Shown here: positions 61,786 to 64,000 of the stretch, piece by piece
How positions within the stretch are numbered: the first letter of the stretch is position 1
How the letters are laid out: each line of letters begins with the position of its first letter
Assembly (NCBI GenBank): GCA_900540475.1
Contig: UQGG01000017.1
Coordinates: forward strand, 62,001 to 126,000
DNA: 64,000 nucleotides
Source: an uncultured Robinsoniella sp.
Lineage (GTDB): Bacteria; Bacillota; Clostridia; Lachnospirales; Lachnospiraceae
Direction of reading: 5' to 3'
Translations under genes and position numbers: made by a program
Notes under the pieces: generated by a model
Seen by the model: the letters and a program-made list of their open reading frames with translations, nothing else
The model's database searches: none
What the model was told of the DNA's origin: nothing

Positions 61786-63456
61786 TTACGCCCTGCTAAA
61801 TATTCCATGTGATACAATCCGATATTCCACTTTTGCTTCTTTTTGATAGTGAACAAGCCCAATATATATAATTTCCCCATTTAAACCATGAGCATATTGT
61901 AAATTCTCAATCTGTGCGATAGCCTCCTTTGCAAGAGCTTCCAGATTATGGTTCGTCTTGTCTGTATACTTAAACTCCATAATTATATGTGGATTTTCTT
62001 TTCTTCTGGATATCATAAGGATATCACTTCTTCCCTTTCCACTCTCACGATTGCTTTTTATTTCATAGATATCACTTAAGCAGACACACATCCCAAGCAT
62101 CATCATGTGATAGCTGCTTTCTCTGTCTCTCTTCGTCAAATCATGATAAGAGGGCAGCGATAAAAGTATCTCCCGGTAAATTTGTTCAAAGGCTTCTATG
62201 TCTTTTTCCATCAGTGCAGTTGCCAGAACTTCCAGTTGGTTACTTCCAACATGAAGATAATGTGCCGTCAGCGCTTTAAATGATTCCCGTACCTCACCAT
62301 TTGGAATACGCAGAACATATTTGTTATTGCGAATCACATTTTGAATTGTGACATACCCGGCATTAATCAACAACCCCCACAACGAGGCACTGCTTTTTTC
62401 TTCATAAAAAGAAGTTTGAATATCTGCTACAACCGAAACCTCACCACTTTCCATCAATGTTTCGTAACTCCCTAAAAATGATTGATCCGCAGATGATATC
62501 GCTTTTTTAACCATGATATTCGAACTGGTATTTACCCAGAACAATTCCAGACATTTTCTGTTGGCATAATTAATTACAGACCACGGATTATAGATTTCAA
62601 CGCCTCCAAATCTATATCCGTCATACATCTCTTTCACATGCTCATCCAGTTCCAGTCCATAATAATTCAACAATACACCAACCTCTCTGTTCGTAAATCC
62701 AAAACAGTCCGCATATTCAGGATCCTTTACTGTACATACCAACAGGTTATTTAAGTCCGAAAAAATGTTTTCTTTTGCAACACGTTGAATTCCGGTTAAC
62801 ATGGATGCATTCAGGTATTCATTATCTTTTAATGCAGTTCGAAGAAGCGTTGCCAGGACATCATAGACTTTTGCATAATATCCATTCACATGTGCTTCTA
62901 TAAAGGGTGTATCATATTCATCAATTAAAATATAGGGACGTATACCATAATATTCGTACAATGCTTTACTCAATTTATAGAGACAATTGGAAATCAGTGC
63001 CAGATCATCCCCTCTTTCTTTCAACTCCTGATAGATTCTCTTCAGATCATATCGGACAGTATCAGACACTTTTTTATCCCGGATGATCTCTGTATATTCA
63101 TCCAGCAGAGATTTCAGGCTGTCATAAAGAAGGCTGATTAAAAATGTACTGCTGCTTCCCTTACAGTCCTTAAAGCTTATAAATATAACAGGTGCCTTAT
63201 TCATCCGCTGTGCATATACAGTCTCCATGATCCTGGTACCTTCAAATATATCCCCCGCATCCTTTGTGATATCCAAAAACTCAGTAAGCATGCTCATCCC
63301 CAATGTCTTACCAAAACGTCTGGGTCTGGTAACAAGTGTCACAGCTGCATCCCTCTCCAGAAACTCCTGAATCAGCAGTGTCTTGTCAACATAATAATTA
63401 TTCTTTTCCCTTATAATACGAAAATCCTGCTTCCCAATGGGCAATGTCTTTTTCAA
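61786..63456 (-). CDS. AAA-ATPase-like protein with a PD-(D/E)XK nuclease domain (PF09820/DUF1703 type)
   Basis: The protein has 556 residues. The N-terminal DFRIIREKNNYYVDKT and TRPRRFGKTLGMSM (ATP-binding loop), then YILIDEYDTPF (Walker B), are family marks. A C-terminal nuclease fold has SDILMI and IIMEFKYTD, giving the D and ExK. These proteins are widespread in gut anaerobes, often in many copies; their function is unknown. The likely start is TTG 63456, only about eight bases after a TATAAT, with no ribosome site, so the mRNA may be nearly leaderless. A hairpin (61770-61780 with 61790-61800) overlaps the last codons. Confidence 0.9.
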   Translation of the reverse strand: MKKTLPIGKQDFRIIREKNNYYVDKTLLIQEFLERDAAVTLVTRPRRFGKTLGMSMLTEFLDITKDAGDIFEGTRIMETVYAQRMNKAPVIFISFKDCKGSSSTFLISLLYDSLKSLLDEYTEIIRDKKVSDTVRYDLKRIYQELKERGDDLALISNCLYKLSKALYEYYGIRPYILIDEYDTPFIEAHVNGYYAKVYDVLATLLRTALKDNEYLNASMLTGIQRVAKENIFSDLNNLLVCTVKDPEYADCFGFTNREVGVLLNYYGLELDEHVKEMYDGYRFGGVEIYNPWSVINYANRKCLELFWVNTSSNIMVKKAISSADQSFLGSYETLMESGEVSVVADIQTSFYEEKSSASLWGLLINAGYVTIQNVIRNNKYVLRIPNGEVRESFKALTAHYLHVGSNQLEVLATALMEKDIEAFEQIYREILLSLPSYHDLTKRDRESSYHMMMLGMCVCLSDIYEIKSNRESGKGRSDILMISRRKENPHIIMEFKYTDKTNHNLEALAKEAIAQIENLQYAHGLNGEIIYIGLVHYQKEAKVEYRIVSHGIFSRA

Positions 63457-63532
63457 ATGTTTTTATATTATAGCCCAAATTCTTAATCAATGCCACCTGA
63501 AAAGTTTTGCCTGAATTAAAACCTGAATTAAA

Positions 63533-63565
63533 AAAACACGCTCCTGAACCACTTGAGCGTGTTTT
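63533..63565 (-). terminator. Terminator after rhaM built from the GAGCGTGTTT motif
   Basis: AAAACACGCTC (63533-63543) pairs with GAGCGTGTTTT (63555-63565); on the minus strand a T run follows. The arms are the core of the dispersed element. Confidence 0.85.
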
Positions 63566-63572
63566 ATAAGAT

Positions 63573-63896
63573 TTACTCTAAATGATAAACCTCTTCCATC
63601 CCGGACCAGAATTCCTCTTCTTTCCTGTCCGCCAGAGGCTGCATCAACGGCTTAACCAGATCCCACCACTTTTGCGTCGCCGGATCGGCTGCAACTTTTG
63701 CCATGTCTGCATCAAAGTCTTCTCCCACATATTCATAGTACGCAAACATGTAGTCCCCTCTTTGATAGATAGAATAGTTCTGGATGTTGCATGCTTTCAG
63801 TATTTCATTTACTCCCGGAAGGGGGTCTGCATGATATGCTTTGTACTGTTCCAGACCCTCGGGTTTTATTTTGATCATTTCACCAATTCTTTTCAT
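63573..63896 (-). CDS. rhaM: L-rhamnose mutarotase
   Basis: The protein has 107 residues. IKPEGLEQYKAYHADPLPGVNEILKAC, IQNYSIYQRGDYMFAYYEYVGEDFDADM and QKWWDLVKPLMQP follow RhaM. It interconverts alpha and beta L-rhamnose. GGGGGA before ATG 63896 sets the start. No other rhamnose gene is in the window; further ones may lie beyond the right edge. Confidence 0.93.
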   Translation of the reverse strand: MKRIGEMIKIKPEGLEQYKAYHADPLPGVNEILKACNIQNYSIYQRGDYMFAYYEYVGEDFDADMAKVAADPATQKWWDLVKPLMQPLADRKEEEFWSGMEEVYHLE

Positions 63897-64000
63897 ATTA
63901 ATCCCCCTGTATAGCGCAAGCCAGCCTGCGTTATTCCTTTAGCTTTTACCCTATCCATTTCTGTATTAATGTTACTCTTCACCATAGATTTTCTGTGCTT

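Noticed and set aside
63893..64000. Open frame on the minus strand from the right edge that overlaps the rhaM start by four bases
   Set aside because: It has no recognisable content and its middle is a hairpin related to the repeat at 2265-2410; too short to support.

Overview
The window looks like chromosomal DNA of a spore-forming, moderately AT-rich Firmicute, most likely a gut member of the Lachnospiraceae (Blautia-like; the genus cannot be fixed from the sequence). The evidence is SpoVT and SpoVG, the pth-mfd pair, a GlgC/GlgD glycogen pair, strong AGGAGG-type ribosome sites on nearly every gene, and sigma-A promoters of TTGACA-17-TATAAT type. No rRNA, tRNA or CRISPR array was seen. Most gene starts below were chosen by ribosome-binding site, so several are shorter than the longest open frame.

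Layout. 0-14.2 kb: the tail of a VanY-type carboxypeptidase, spoVT, a response regulator/histidine kinase pair, a small alarmone synthetase, membrane proteins, a metallophosphoesterase, one intact IS256-family element, a PrsA-like foldase lipoprotein, mfd and pth. 14.4-30.6 kb: a sugar-acid region. ulaE - unknown propeller-like gene - ulaF and a SorC/DeoR-type regulator lie on the plus strand. A tandem pair of unknown paralogues and ptsI/ptsH follow. Then comes a minus-strand L-ascorbate-type PTS region: DeoR regulator, UroD-family protein, EIIB, EIIC, HAD phosphatase, creatininase-family protein, EIIA and UlaG lactonase. 30.9-37.5 kb: a CUT1 ABC importer plus a nucleoside-hydrolase-family enzyme, divergent from a LacI repressor fused to a ribokinase. 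37.7-40.4 kb: spoVG, glgD, glgC. 41-46.4 kb: murC, a DnaA-box array, a DnaD-family gene, a DnaI/DnaC-like loader, a long-form prs and a hemerythrin. 46.7-50.6 kb: an SbcC/YhaN-like ATPase with an SbcD-like nuclease, and metY. 50.8-57.7 kb: two half-size chromate transporters, a DUF368 (PopT-type) protein, an AI-2E-family permease, an ABC exporter, a BFD-like ferredoxin and a GNAT acetyltransferase. 57.9-64 kb: a REC-HD-GYP-PAS-PAS-GGDEF cyclic-di-GMP protein, an amidohydrolase, an AAA-ATPase/PD-(D/E)XK protein and rhaM.

How genes fit together. HPr and enzyme I can phosphorylate the EIIA/EIIB/EIIC set. UlaG would open the imported lactone phosphate, and UlaE and UlaF would turn the decarboxylated product into D-xylulose 5-phosphate. 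The expected decarboxylase UlaD is not in the window, while a UroD-family protein sits in the PTS operon. The promoters of the DeoR gene, the EIIC operon, ulaG and the ptsHI operon share ATTATATGA/TCATATAAT half-sites, with one perfect palindrome at the DeoR promoter. The ABC importer, the nucleoside-hydrolase-like enzyme and the repressor-kinase fusion look like one riboside or sugar-salvage module with two copies of a shared motif in its divergent promoter region.

The points most worth a second look are the LacI-ribokinase fusion with its repeated motif, the ula region without ulaD, the DnaA-box array before the dnaD-type gene, the tandem unknown paralogues with a decayed third copy, and a dispersed GAGCGTGTTT element placed repeatedly just downstream of genes, in some cases as the stem of a terminator.
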